64,000 nucleotides of DNA from Pectobacterium versatile. Lineage in GTDB: Bacteria > Pseudomonadota > Gammaproteobacteria > Enterobacterales > Enterobacteriaceae. Shown here in pieces: positions 8,338 through 18,406 of the stretch (position 1 is the stretch's first letter; every line of letters begins with the position of its first letter). Under the pieces are notes generated by a model, which was given only the letters and a program-made list of their open reading frames with translations, was not told the origin of the DNA and ran no database searches. Position numbers and translations under genes: made by a program. Location of the stretch: contig NZ_JAINZP010000008.1 in NCBI RefSeq assembly GCF_020166435.1, positions 1 to 64,000 on the forward strand, given 5' to 3'.

Positions 8338-8623
8338 GACAGAAACAGAGCACGCTCTGCCTCTCGCCGACGAGTTAGCCCAACCAGCCCTTTACCACCA
8401 GCACGATTCCAGCGCGCAAATTCAGCAGCCGCGCCAGCGATGTCACCGGCATTCAGTTTTTTCAGTAGCGTCGATGTAGAGAGCGAGCGTATGCCGAGGT
8501 TGTATGTGAACGAAACGAGAGCATCGAATTGATTCTGAGTAATCGGAACTCGAACTAACTGATTTACTGCACACTCATACTGAACAACGCCAGTTTTTAA
8601 CAATCTCTCAGCTGTCGCCGCGT
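8334..8623 (-). pseudogene. phage lysozyme (GH24), C-terminal half
   Basis: This fragment begins at TAERLLKTGVVQYECAV, shares about 115 bp (8509-8623) with the half at 6780-7052, and continues into the C-terminus that the first half lacks ([37 protein letters not shown]). The N-terminal catalytic half is missing; upstream the sequence switches to an integrase on the other strand. The stop overlaps the Rz start. Together the two halves look like products of two deleted lysis cassettes. Confidence 0.75.
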
Positions 8624-8981
8624 CCAAGTAAAAGCGTGGTCTGATCGGTTGTCAGCGGCAATAAAAATCGCAGAGTCTCTCTCGCTAAAATCAGGTATGT
8701 CCAGCATATACGTACTACACCAACCATCAGGATCGCGATTCACCCGCGACAGCTTTAACGCACACTGGATGAAGGCAAAGAAAAAAGCGGAGGAATTACA
8801 TCCGGATTTAAGTTTCGACTTCACGTTTCATGATTTGAAGGCGAAAGGCATTTCAGATCTGGATGGCAATCTGTACGAAAAACAAGCCATTTCCGGCCAT
8901 AAAAATGTTACCCAGACGGCAAGATACGACAGAAAAATCGCGGTTGTTCCGGTTGTCGGTGGTCAGAATATGGCGAAGTGA
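8622..8981 (+). pseudogene. tyrosine integrase, C-terminal fragment
   Basis: The open frame reads VKAWSDRLSAAIKIAESLS and then SFDFTFHDLKAKGISD, SGHKNVTQTARYDRK, the end of a lambda-type site-specific recombinase. The box II His (HDLKAKG), the His of SGHK and the nucleophilic Tyr (ARYDRK) are present. The N-terminal binding domains and the box I Arg are gone. It points toward the 3' end of leuZ, the likely attachment site. Confidence 0.75.
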
Positions 8982-9022
8982 TATGGCGAAAATATGGTGA
9001 AGGGTTAATTTAGGCACAAAAA

Positions 9023-9040
9023 AACCACCTTTCGGTGGTT
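9023..9040 (-). terminator. terminator of the glyW-cysT-leuZ operon
   Basis: AACCACC-GAAA-GGTGGTT followed by T residues on the minus strand, about 45 bp after the tRNA-Leu 3' end. Confidence 0.8.
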
Positions 9041-9084
9041 GAATTTTATTTTGTAACTTCTTGTTTTTATTGAAGTTAAATCAA

Positions 9085-9171
9085 TGGTGCCCGGGGCGGG
9101 ACTTGAACCCGCACAGCGCGAACGCCGAGGGATTTTAAATCCCTTGTGTCTACCGATTTCACCACCCGGGC
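9085..9171 (-). tRNA. leuZ: tRNA-Leu (TAA)
   Basis: An 87-nt cloverleaf with a long variable arm, encoded CCA and anticodon TAA in a GGGATTTAAAATCCC stem-loop. It is third in the glyW-cysT-leuZ order downstream of pgsA, as in E. coli. Its 3' end abuts the prophage remnant. Confidence 0.95.
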
Positions 9172-9179
9172 TTAAATAT

Positions 9180-9253
9180 TGGAGGCGCGTTCCGGAGTCG
9201 AACCGGACTAGACGGATTTGCAATCCGCTACATAACCGCTTTGTTAACGCGCC
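9180..9253 (-). tRNA. cysT: tRNA-Cys (GCA)
   Basis: A 74-nt cloverleaf, anticodon GCA within CGGATTGCAAATCCG, acceptor GGCGCGT and encoded CCA. It lies between glyW and leuZ. Confidence 0.95.
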
Positions 9254-9304
9254 AAAATATTCAGGTCTTAGTGACCGACATCCGCAATTGCCGATGTTTT
9301 AAAT

Positions 9305-9380
<76 letters not shown>

Positions 9381-9441
9381 AACACAGAACCCGCTGATTC
9401 TCTTAACTTCTTACAAACCAGCGTTGCTGTTGATGCGGTGC

Positions 9442-9469
9442 ATTCTACTGACATGACGCAGTGAGTCAA
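9442..9469 (-). promoter_or_regulatory. sigma-70 promoter of the tRNA operon
   Basis: TTGACT, 16 bp, TAGAAT on the minus strand, then a GC-rich discriminator (GCACCGC), the kind found at stringently controlled stable-RNA promoters. It lies about 60 bp upstream of tRNA-Gly. Confidence 0.7.
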
Positions 9470-9519
9470 TAAAATTATCAAGCAACCGCGTTCGTTTGCT
9501 GGTTTTTACGGCGCTCCGA

Positions 9520-10068
9520 TCAAGGTTCAAGCAGATCGTGTCGAGCAGCATTCAAATATTGAAACATGGACCAGAAAGTCAGTACAGCCGCGATGTACAA
9601 CGCCACAACACCAACGCCTTCAACAATGCGTTCTGGGCGCCATAGCAAAGCAAAAAGCGCCATCATCTGGGCCGTGGTTTTAACCTTCCCTATCCACGAC
9701 ACGGCAACGCTACTTCTCTTGCCAATTTCAGCCATCCACTCTCGCAATGCCGAAATAATGATTTCGCGCGCGATCATTGTCGCTGCAGGCAGCGTAATCC
9801 ACCAAGAATGATAGTATTCCGCAACCAGCACCAGCGCGACAGCCACCATCACTTTATCCGCAACAGGATCGAGGAAGGCACCAAAACGCGTGGTCTGTTT
9901 CCAGCGGCGGGCCAGGAAACCATCAAACCAATCCGTCACGGCAGCAAACACGAAAATCAACGCGCAGAGCAGCGGTGCCCAGACGAATGGAAGATAAAAC
10001 GCCAGCACGAAAAACGGAATAAGAGCAACACGAAACAGGGTAAGCAACGTCGGTATATTAAATTGCAT
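9520..10068 (-). CDS. pgsA: CDP-diacylglycerol--glycerol-3-phosphate 3-phosphatidyltransferase
   Basis: Makes phosphatidylglycerophosphate from CDP-diacylglycerol and glycerol-3-phosphate, the committed step to phosphatidylglycerol and cardiolipin, in the inner membrane. The 182-residue length matches E. coli. The CDP-alcohol phosphotransferase signature is complete: Asp46, Asp49-Gly50, Ala53-Arg54, Gly63, Asp67 and Asp71 ([11 protein letters not shown] then [10 protein letters not shown]). Several membrane helices lie on either side. It is downstream of uvrC and upstream of the glyW operon, the usual enterobacterial order. Confidence 0.95.
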   Translation of the reverse strand: MQFNIPTLLTLFRVALIPFFVLAFYLPFVWAPLLCALIFVFAAVTDWFDGFLARRWKQTTRFGAFLDPVADKVMVAVALVLVAEYYHSWWITLPAATMIAREIIISALREWMAEIGKRSSVAVSWIGKVKTTAQMMALFALLWRPERIVEGVGVVALYIAAVLTFWSMFQYLNAARHDLLEP

Positions 10069-10126
10069 AGCGCTTAGGTAACTATCTGGCTGGAGTGGAT
10101 ACTAAGAGTATGTTGCAACATTGTCC

Positions 10127-11959
10127 CTAGTGTTTCAATGCATGGAAGATTTTTTCTGCCAATGCATGTGAAATTCCTGGCACATTTGCAATCTCCTCAA
10201 TACTGGCATTCATCAAAGGTTGCAGCCCTCCCATGTATTTCAGCAGGGTTTGACGACGTTTAGGGCCGACGCCTTCGATAAGCTCCAGCGTACTGGTATT
10301 TCTTACTTTTGCTCTCTTCTTACGATGTCCGCCAATTGCATGGTCATGCGAATCATCGCGAATATGCTGGATAACGTGCAATGCGGGAGAATCAGGCGGT
10401 AGTGCCATACCCTCGCCCGTCGACTCAAAAAACAGCGTTTCCAGTCCGGCTTTACGATCGCTGCCTTTCGCGACACCAAGTAACAGCGGCTTGTTTTTAT
10501 CCCATGATACTTGCAACGAGTCAAACACGGCCTGAGCCTGGCCGAGCTGCCCTTTCCCGCCATCGATCACAATGACATCCGGTATTTTGCTGTCATCCAG
10601 CGCTTTACCATACCGACGTCGGAGGACTTGCGCCATGGCGGCATAATCATCGCCTGGCGTAATGCCACTGATATTATAGCGGCGATATTCCGAACGTAAC
10701 GGACCGTTGGCATCAAATACTACGCAGGATGCCACAGTCTGTTCCCCCATAGTATGACTGATGTCAAAACACTCCATTCGGTGGATTTCTGGCAACTGCA
10801 AGACGTTAGCTAACGCAGCCAAACGCTGGTGAATGGTGGACTGCTGAGACAGTTTTGTGACCAGCGCCGTGGCAGCATTTGTCCGCGCTAATTTTAAATA
10901 ACGAGCACGATCGCCACGGGGTTTGGTTTGAATCTGTACTTTTCTTCCCGCGACCGTTGTCAGAGATTCCGTCAGCAAATCTTTATCGGGCAGAGTGAAA
11001 TCAAGCAGAATTTCTGTAGGAAGCGTTCGGCCTAAGCTTCCTTGCAAATAGAATTGCCCGACAAACGTCTGCACGACTTCCCCCAATTCCGTACCGCCAG
11101 GTACTTTGGGGAAATAGCTGCGGCTGCCAAGCACTTTTCCTTGTCGGATGAACAGGACATAGACGCAGGCCATGCCAGCATCAAAAGCAACACTGATAAC
11201 ATCCAGATCGTCACCGTCACCGGAAACAAATTGTTTTTCCGTCACCCGCCGAACCGCCTGGATCTGATCGCGAATCCGGGCTGCATCTTCAAAATGCAGA
11301 TCGCGACTGGCCGCTTCCATCCGGGAAATGAGTTGATTCAATACTTGCTGATCTTTGCCAGACAAAAACAGGCGAACATAATCAACCTGCTGTTGATAAT
11401 CCTCATCGCTAACCAAACCGCTAACGCAAGGCCCGAGGCAGCGACCAATTTGGTATTGCAGGCAGGGGCGAGAGCGATTGCGATAGACGCTATTTTCACA
11501 CTGGCGCACCGGAAACAGTTTTTGCAGCAATATTAACGTTTCACGTACGGCATTGCCGTTAGGAAACGGGCCGAAGTATTCGCCTTTTGCATGCTTAGCG
11601 CCGCGGTGAACAGCCAGACGTGGATGAGCATCGCCACTCAGGAAGATCATGGGATAGGATTTATCGTCGCGTAATAAGACGTTATAACGCGGCTGATACA
11701 GCTTAATGTAGTTGTGTTCTAGCAGTAAGGCTTCAGTTTCTGTATGCGTGATCGTGACATCAATATGCTTGATGCTTTTGACCAACGCCTCAGTTTTACG
11801 GCTGGCAACATGACTGCGGAAATAGCTGGCAAGTCGTTTTTTTAAGTCTTTTGCCTTACCAACATAGATGACCGTATCGCTGGCATCGTACATACGGTAG
11901 ACCCCAGGCTGGCTCGTTACCGTTTTTAAAAATGCCGAAGCATCGAAACTCTCACTCAC
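10127..11959 (-). CDS. uvrC: UvrABC system protein C, excision nuclease
   Basis: Makes both incisions around damaged bases in nucleotide excision repair with UvrB. The 610-residue protein has a GIY-YIG nuclease domain at about 15-95 ([20 protein letters not shown]), a UVR domain near 205-240 for UvrB binding, an RNase H-like nuclease domain ([24 protein letters not shown]) and C-terminal tandem helix-hairpin-helix motifs ([25 protein letters not shown]). Its start overlaps the uvrY stop by 8 bp, so translation is probably coupled. Confidence 0.96.
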   Translation of the reverse strand: MSESFDASAFLKTVTSQPGVYRMYDASDTVIYVGKAKDLKKRLASYFRSHVASRKTEALVKSIKHIDVTITHTETEALLLEHNYIKLYQPRYNVLLRDDKSYPMIFLSGDAHPRLAVHRGAKHAKGEYFGPFPNGNAVRETLILLQKLFPVRQCENSVYRNRSRPCLQYQIGRCLGPCVSGLVSDEDYQQQVDYVRLFLSGKDQQVLNQLISRMEAASRDLHFEDAARIRDQIQAVRRVTEKQFVSGDGDDLDVISVAFDAGMACVYVLFIRQGKVLGSRSYFPKVPGGTELGEVVQTFVGQFYLQGSLGRTLPTEILLDFTLPDKDLLTESLTTVAGRKVQIQTKPRGDRARYLKLARTNAATALVTKLSQQSTIHQRLAALANVLQLPEIHRMECFDISHTMGEQTVASCVVFDANGPLRSEYRRYNISGITPGDDYAAMAQVLRRRYGKALDDSKIPDVIVIDGGKGQLGQAQAVFDSLQVSWDKNKPLLLGVAKGSDRKAGLETLFFESTGEGMALPPDSPALHVIQHIRDDSHDHAIGGHRKKRAKVRNTSTLELIEGVGPKRRQTLLKYMGGLQPLMNASIEEIANVPGISHALAEKIFHALKH

Positions 11960-12608
11960 TACTTAACAATGTCTCCGCGGTAAAAAGCCCATGCTTTATA
12001 GCCAGATGCGTCAACTCTACATCGCCGTTGATATTCAGCTTGCTGAACATGCGATAGCGATAGCTGTTCACTGTTTTAGGGCTAAGATTGAGCTGTTCTG
12101 AGATTTCAGTCACTTTCTGTCCCTTCGTTATCATTAGCATAATCTGTAATTCGCGTTCAGACAAACACTCAAGCGGCGCGTCCGTCTGCGGCTCCAACTG
12201 ACTTAATGCCATTTGTTGAGCAATATCAGAAGCAATATACCGTTTGCCCGCGTGTACTGCTCGAATAGCGGAGATCACTTCCTGAGGGGCTGCAGCTTTA
12301 CTAACATATCCCACGGCACCAGCCTGCATTACTTTCGCAGGTAGTGGGTTTTCCGTATAAATAGTGAGCATAATGACTTTTATATCTGGAGTAAAACGCA
12401 AGATCTTACGCGTTGCTTCAAGTCCACCGATACCCGGCATGCTCATGTCCATCAGAACAACATCGACATCATTGCTTCGACACCATTTGACGGCATCTTC
12501 ACCACAACATGCCTCACCAACCACTTTCAGACCTTTGATGTCGTCAAGAATGCGTCGTATCCCTGCCCGCACCAATTCATGGTCATCAACAAGAAAAACG
12601 CTAATCAA
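11952..12608 (-). CDS. uvrY: response regulator UvrY (GacA/ExpA)
   Basis: The partner of BarA (GacS/ExpS); in Pectobacterium the orthologue switches on the csrB/rsmB regulatory RNA and with it plant-wall-degrading enzymes. NarL-type: receiver domain with Asp8/Asp9, phospho-accepting Asp54 (LMDMSMPG) and Lys, then a LuxR-type HTH ([29 protein letters not shown]). I place the start at TTG 12608 because GGAG lies eight bases upstream and the protein is then 218 residues beginning [15 protein letters not shown], like E. coli UvrY. A longer frame to 12638 adds ten residues without family support. Confidence 0.93.
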   Translation of the reverse strand: MISVFLVDDHELVRAGIRRILDDIKGLKVVGEACCGEDAVKWCRSNDVDVVLMDMSMPGIGGLEATRKILRFTPDIKVIMLTIYTENPLPAKVMQAGAVGYVSKAAAPQEVISAIRAVHAGKRYIASDIAQQMALSQLEPQTDAPLECLSERELQIMLMITKGQKVTEISEQLNLSPKTVNSYRYRMFSKLNINGDVELTHLAIKHGLFTAETLLSSE

Positions 12609-12639
12609 AGAATAATTCTCCAAAAAAGGGAGTAACACT

Positions 12640-13252
12640 TACATGAAAAATTGCTTGCAGGTGATACTACGTTGGTTTCAAAAAATAATGAACACAGATT
12701 TATATGAATATGTATTTTAAAATATGCCGAAAAAGAATAAAGCGCGTTCCCCGATCATAACAATATATCGTTAACTTGATGGTGTATGTTGATCACATTC
12801 TTAACATTTCAAATACGCTATACAGTATAAACAGAACGATGACACAAAATGTATAAAAAACAATGCAAATCAGATGGCATACAATTGGCTTTACATCTTA
12901 AATGTCAATAAAAAATCACTATTGTAAGCAGGGTATTGCTACGAATTTTATCACTACCTACAACTGTATTATACAAATAATATATTCAGGGAAAAACGTC
13001 CATAGTGAACATCATATGTATTAAACAAAACACATCTATAGTACTTGCCACAAAAAAGCATCCCAAACATAGTCGCTATTTAGATGAATTAAATGCATAA
13101 AAAACAGTCAATAAAATGACGTTATCCACGAATAATATCAATCCATAATATGCTTTATGTTATACTCCTGCCCACCTAGTTCTTCCTGTTGTGCCAGCGG
13201 TAACGCCCGCAGCAGGCAAAGGAAAACATCTTTTTCTTGTTGAGGAGAAAAC
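12640..13252. other. long AT-rich intergenic region between uvrY and yecF
   Basis: A 613-bp divergent control region with no coding frame I can support. It must hold the promoters of uvrY (leftward) and yecF (rightward). A TTATACT about 90 bp before yecF is a possible -10 box, without a convincing -35. I see no clear operator or small-RNA gene. Confidence 0.4.
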
Positions 13253-13477
13253 ATGAGCAACGTAGATTTTTCTACTACCGCATCCGCTGAAACACTGGCC
13301 CATGAGGTTACCTGTCTGAAGGCTATGGTTACGCTGTTATTAAAAGCAATCGGCCAAGCAGATGCCGGTAAAGTTATCGTGAATATGGAAAGATATATTG
13401 CTCAATTGGAAGATGCCGAGCAAGCTGCTGTTTTTGATAACACGATTAAACAAATCAAAACCAGCTACCGCAAATAG
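13253..13477 (+). CDS. yecF: DUF2594 family protein YecF
   Basis: A 74-residue, mostly helical protein (LAHEVTCLKAMVTLLLKAIG, VNMERYIAQLED) matching the YecF/DUF2594 family of unknown function. TTGAGGAGAAAAC before the ATG is a strong ribosome site. It lies divergent from uvrY, the same neighbourhood as in E. coli, which supports orthology. There is no signal or membrane segment. Confidence 0.85.
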   Translation: MSNVDFSTTASAETLAHEVTCLKAMVTLLLKAIGQADAGKVIVNMERYIAQLEDAEQAAVFDNTIKQIKTSYRK

Positions 13478-13570
13478 CACTATTTGCTACACCATCATCT
13501 CAGTAATTTGATCTGGCGGTGTAGTGATATTTAGTATTGCCTTTCCTGATTTAAAAATAGAGACCCTCGT

Positions 13571-13858
13571 CTATTTATTTCCAATGCTGATAAGCTTCAA
13601 AAGTAGTGCCTCTTCTTTCTTTTTATATTGTGTTAATTCCGTCACCAACACTTTGTCTAGGAACTGTTTCCTGGAAAGTGCTTTTCTTTCATCAACCAGT
13701 TCCCTCAGCTCGGTGAAACATTCATTTATTTTGTACTCTTTTGAACTTTCCGTACAAATTATCTCATGGATTGCCTGACTTAGTTCAGACAACGAGATAA
13801 CCGATTTTGGATCCTGGTGACTTTTTTCTATGACAGCTAGTAATTTTTCGAATCCCAT
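13571..13858 (-). CDS. hypothetical helical protein
   Basis: A 95-residue charged protein, predicted almost entirely helical (ELSQAIHEIICTESSKEY, LRELVDERKALSRKQFLDK). I do not recognise the family. The ATG at 13858 (MGFEKLLAVIEK) has GGAGG five bases upstream and is preferred to an upstream ATG at 13876. The gene is AT-rich and stands alone between yecF and the IS21-family element, so it is probably accessory. Size and composition would fit a small regulator or immunity protein, but nothing in the sequence shows it. Confidence 0.5.
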   Translation of the reverse strand: MGFEKLLAVIEKSHQDPKSVISLSELSQAIHEIICTESSKEYKINECFTELRELVDERKALSRKQFLDKVLVTELTQYKKKEEALLLKLISIGNK

Positions 13859-14243
13859 ATGAACCTCCAAAATCAAGCAGAAACTTGCTTATGGCTAGAC
13901 CAGGAAACGCCAGCGCCCCTAATAGATGTAGCCACAACCATTTACATGCTTGTTGGTTTCAAAGCAGCATGTTCATTGGCTGCACTACCCATCCCCTACA
14001 TGTGCCTCACCCTAGAGGAAAAATGCATTGCGTAATTCAAAATACTAACACGTTATCCCACAACTCAAATTATTTAGAGTGATTCAATTATCAATCTCAT
14101 AATGCGATCTGTAGACCCCCTATCTTCTATAGCATAGCACTTTCTCGCTACTCTTCAGGATGCAGGACACAGCTTCCTGCTGAGCAATAGATAGCAATAG
14201 TCCTTCTTTCTAATCATGTCGTATGTGTCAATACCGATTGAAT
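13859..14243. other. intergenic region without recognisable gene
   Basis: A 385-bp stretch between the hypothetical gene and the IS21-family end. Short frames exist, but none has a ribosome site with family resemblance. I see no repeat or tRNA piece. Confidence 0.3.
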
Positions 14244-14287
14244 TGTGACCCACCCCGCCAAAGTAAACCTGACCCACCCACCAATGA

Positions 14288-16045
<1,758 letters not shown>

Positions 16046-16136
16046 GGTTTCTGACAGCCAAGTTATTTGCTAGGTTCACAGAGAGTCGTTCTACCTGTCA
16101 GTACATCAACTCATTGACTTTACTTAAAAACGTATA

Positions 16137-16430
16137 TCACTTCGGTACATAAATAGTTTGCTGATTGATCCGTGCCCAAGCCATTCGAGCATTCTTGTTT
16201 GCCAGCGCGACAACATGCTGGGGACTGATTTGCCTAGCATCATGCCCGTATTTTCTGAACTGACGAGCCCAGTAATTCGAACTACCGCAGGCTTCAATGA
16301 CTATTCTTGACGGTGGTTGTTAAACAACGAAAGGTGTGATCATCTTGTTGGCTTTTATCTGTCCTTGCAAAGTGGCAACGTGTAATCGAAACACTCGCTT
16401 TGCCAGATCAATTCCTATAATTTGTTCCAT
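16137..16430 (-). pseudogene. IS110-family transposase remnant
   Basis: The ATG at 16430 opens MEQIIGIDLAKRVFRLHVA, the DEDD RuvC-like start of IS110-family transposases. After FVV comes an in-frame TAA, then the frame continues VIEACGSSNYWARQFRKYG and ISPQHV. There an internal deletion joins it to VALANKNARMAWARI, the family C-terminus, and stop at 16137. About 98 codons remain of roughly 340. Confidence 0.65.
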
Positions 16431-16549
16431 TGGATACCTCTTTCATTTTGCTGTTGGCACACACTGACAGCATGACGCATTGAAGCCGATTGTGGGGAGG
16501 TGTCCATTTCATTATCACAAAATAGTAGATCACTTGAAGGGAAATTGTA

Positions 16550-16684
16550 CTATCTGATCAATAGCCAAACATCACACACTTGCAATCGAACTAAGTTATG
16601 TACATAGAGTGCGAGCCAATCAGTTAGCTTAACTACCTTTTCTGATGGCTTGGCATTTTTTACTTTGGAATCAGTAAGTGACAT
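16550..16684 (-). pseudogene. P4-type integrase, N-terminal scrap
   Basis: The ATG at 16684 opens MSLTDSKVKNAKPSEKVVKL followed by TD, the arm-binding N-terminus of P4-type tyrosine integrases found on islands inserted at tRNA genes. Homology is lost after about 26 codons and the frame stops at 16550. It lies about 180 bp beyond the 3' end of tRNA-Asn, where such an integrase sits in asn-tRNA islands. It marks a former island, now mostly gone. Confidence 0.6.
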
Positions 16685-16822
16685 GACTTACCCCCTTGAG
16701 TTGTTGGTATAAGCAAAATCGAACCAGAGATATCAACGATTCTACCAACAAAAGTAGTGGGTAGTAGCGTTTTTTGGTGGAAGAGGGTGAACCTGAAAAA
16801 GAGGGTAAGCAATTGATAGAAA

Positions 16823-16852
16823 GCAAAAAAGCAGACGTCAGTGAACGTCTGC
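16823..16852 (-). terminator. terminator after tRNA-Asn
   Basis: GCAGACGT (16831-16838) and its complement (16845-16852) form an 8-bp stem followed on the minus strand by TTTTTTG, 12 bp past the tRNA. Confidence 0.75.
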
Positions 16853-16863
16853 TTTCTTTAAAT

Positions 16864-16939
16864 TGGCTCCTCTGACTGGACTCGAACCAGTGACATACGG
16901 ATTAACAGTCCGCCGTTCTACCGACTGAACTACAGAGGA
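16864..16939 (-). tRNA. tRNA-Asn (GTT)
   Basis: A 76-nt cloverleaf with acceptor TCCTCTG, anticodon GTT within CGGACTGTTAATCCG, and encoded CCA. A common integration site for P4-type islands; an integrase scrap lies just beyond its 3' end. Confidence 0.95.
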
Positions 16940-17098
16940 ATCGGTTAAGTGCGATGGATAATAGCGGTAGCGTTTCGGGTTGTCAAAGGCTGTTATCACT
17001 CGTTGTGTTTGATTGCCGAACTAATAACCAACATATTGAAATTATGGCTCAAGTTGAACACTGCAAACGAATAAAATACGCTAATTAGTTGGCAGGAC

Positions 17099-17136
17099 TG
17101 CACCCTAAAATAGCAGGATTGCTTTAGGATAGTGCA
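17099..17136 (+). promoter_or_regulatory. two NtrC-like binding sites upstream of nac
   Basis: TGCACC-CTAAA-ATAGCA (17099-17115) and TGCTTT-AGGAT-AGTGCA (17120-17136) each match one half of the NtrC consensus TGCAC-N7-GTGCA well and the other half loosely. They lie about 150-185 bp upstream of a sigma-54 promoter, the enhancer distance known for nac in Klebsiella. Assignment is by eye. Confidence 0.5.
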
Positions 17137-17269
17137 GACAAGCATTGGCCCGATAACATGTTGTCCATACAAAATCAGGATCGTTAGTTAGCAGAATCAT
17201 TGTTTTTCCTTATTTTACCTGTTTCTTATCAATGAGGTATCAGTTTCCCCTAGGTATAGGAGCATAATA

Positions 17270-17285
17270 TGGCGCACTTCTTGCT
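17270..17285 (+). promoter_or_regulatory. sigma-54 promoter of nac
   Basis: TGGCGCACTTCTTGCT has GG and GC separated by exactly ten bases, close to TGGCAC-N5-TTGC. It lies 33 bp before the nac ATG, as expected for a nitrogen-controlled gene. Confidence 0.75.
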
Positions 17286-17317
17286 ACCTATTTAGAGTAA
17301 CTACTCAGGAGGCAGAC

Positions 17318-17593
17318 ATGAATCTTAGACGGCTCAAGTATTTTGTGAAAATCGTTGATATCGGTAGCCTGACACAGGCTGCTGAGTTGTTGCATATTGC
17401 ACAACCGGCGCTGAGCCAGCAGGTCGCGACGCTAGAGAGTGAACTCGAAAAACAACTGCTGGTACGAAGTCGGCGTGGCGTTACGCCTACCGAAGCGGGA
17501 AAAATTCTTTATTCTCACGCACAGACAATATTGTCGCAGTGTGAACAAGCAAAGGACGCAGTAAGTGGTGCGCGGCAATCAATGAATGCGTAA
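17318..17593 (+). CDS. nac: Nac-like LysR regulator reduced to its DNA-binding domain
   Basis: The 91-residue product matches the N-terminus of the nitrogen assimilation control protein (LRRLKYFVKIVDIGSLTQAA, IAQPALSQQVATLESEL, VRSRRGVTPTEAGKILYSHA), with the complete winged HTH and most of the linker helix. The effector-binding domain of about 200 residues is absent: TAA at 17591 is followed by a hairpin (17607-17632), not by remnant coding sequence. CAGGAGGCAGAC gives a strong ribosome site, and a sigma-54 promoter and NtrC-like sites lie upstream. It may be a working short regulator or a truncated gene; the intact control region favours the first. Confidence 0.75.
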   Translation: MNLRRLKYFVKIVDIGSLTQAAELLHIAQPALSQQVATLESELEKQLLVRSRRGVTPTEAGKILYSHAQTILSQCEQAKDAVSGARQSMNA

Positions 17594-17978
17594 ACATTAA
17601 TCATAGAGCCAGCCATTTCCCGATGGTTGGCTATCCATCTGATTTTCTTATCCATTGCCCATTACAATCATATATTTTTTATTTTTTCCGTGAAAAAAAT
17701 CACAATTCATAAGATTATTATTTTTTTCAAAGGATGATTTTCACCCTAAAAAATAAAATATAGTTTTATTTTTTTTATTTATTTGATTTATTTATTTGCA
17801 ACTCCATTTTACCGCCGCAATATGAATGTGATTTCCTTAAAATGATAATAGACACTAGCGATCAGGGTATTCACAGTGTTACATTAATCCTCGTTATGTT
17901 TTCTCTAATCCTCTGCGACAAAGAGCAGGTATTGCCTTATGGGTGTATGACGGTTATTTTTTTGATTAAGGAGTTCAA
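17594..17978. other. very AT-rich intergenic region with hairpin
   Basis: AGCCAGCCAT (17607-17616) pairs with ATGGTTGGCT (17623-17632), a 10-bp stem with one wobble that may end the nac transcript. The rest is strongly A+T-rich with T and A runs, probably the promoter region of the iraP-like gene. No coding frame is supported. Confidence 0.45.
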
Positions 17979-18245
17979 ATGAATAATATCCTCTCTCATA
18001 TTTTAATAAAGTTGGCAGAAAAAGAAGCTGGAGAAAAAGCGCTTAACGCTAAGATTGAATCGTTAGAGATGCTGATTTCTGCCATTGTTTCAACGCTTGA
18101 TGATAATAAAATCAATGAATTAAATAAAAAAATTGAAGGTGTTGCTGCTGATGCCTCGCAGCGAAAGGATGAACGAAATTACTTAGCTTTCGAGCTATTA
18201 ATGAAAAACATCAATCGAATCAAAACCGTTTCGTTACGGGAATAG
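17979..18245 (+). CDS. iraP: IraP-like RssB anti-adaptor
   Basis: An 88-residue helical, coiled-coil protein. Its start (NNILSHILIKLAEKEAGEKA, then LNAKIESLEMLISAIVSTL) follows the pattern of IraP from E. coli (LIAELLFKLAQKEEESKEL, AQVEALEIIVTAML). IraP binds RssB and so protects sigma-S from ClpXP. The C-terminal half is divergent (FELLMKNINRI). AAGGAG seven bases before the ATG supports the start. The AT-rich setting suggests silencing or stress control, which is inferred. Confidence 0.65.
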   Translation: MNNILSHILIKLAEKEAGEKALNAKIESLEMLISAIVSTLDDNKINELNKKIEGVAADASQRKDERNYLAFELLMKNINRIKTVSLRE

Positions 18246-18406
18246 TTTTTCATATATCAATGGCGACGGCATTACTTGGCCACATATTAATTTCTGCACA
18301 TGATTTTTTTATATTCAATAACAGAGAATGCTTATGCTATCCATGACTTTCCTGGAAAAAATTTGAAGGCGCCGACATTGTCCACGCCTTTCTTGTATTA
18401 TACGCT

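Larger units (their letters stand above)
5223..8981. mobile_element. decayed prophage remnant next to leuZ
   Basis: Phage genes in this span are mostly fragments: a terminase small subunit with two frameshifts, a terminase N-terminus fused to a holin, an N-terminal and a C-terminal half of phage lysozyme, two spanin sets and the C-terminal part of a tyrosine integrase. No capsid, tail or replication gene remains. The integrase fragment ends about 100 bp from the 3' end of tRNA-Leu, the usual arrangement for integration at a tRNA 3' end. I could not find the duplicated tRNA tail that would mark the other attachment site; 5223-5384 holds nothing I recognise. Confidence 0.75.

Noticed and set aside
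9084-9302. Short frames over the tRNA cluster
   Set aside because: They run through tRNA-Leu and tRNA-Cys genes and are artefacts.
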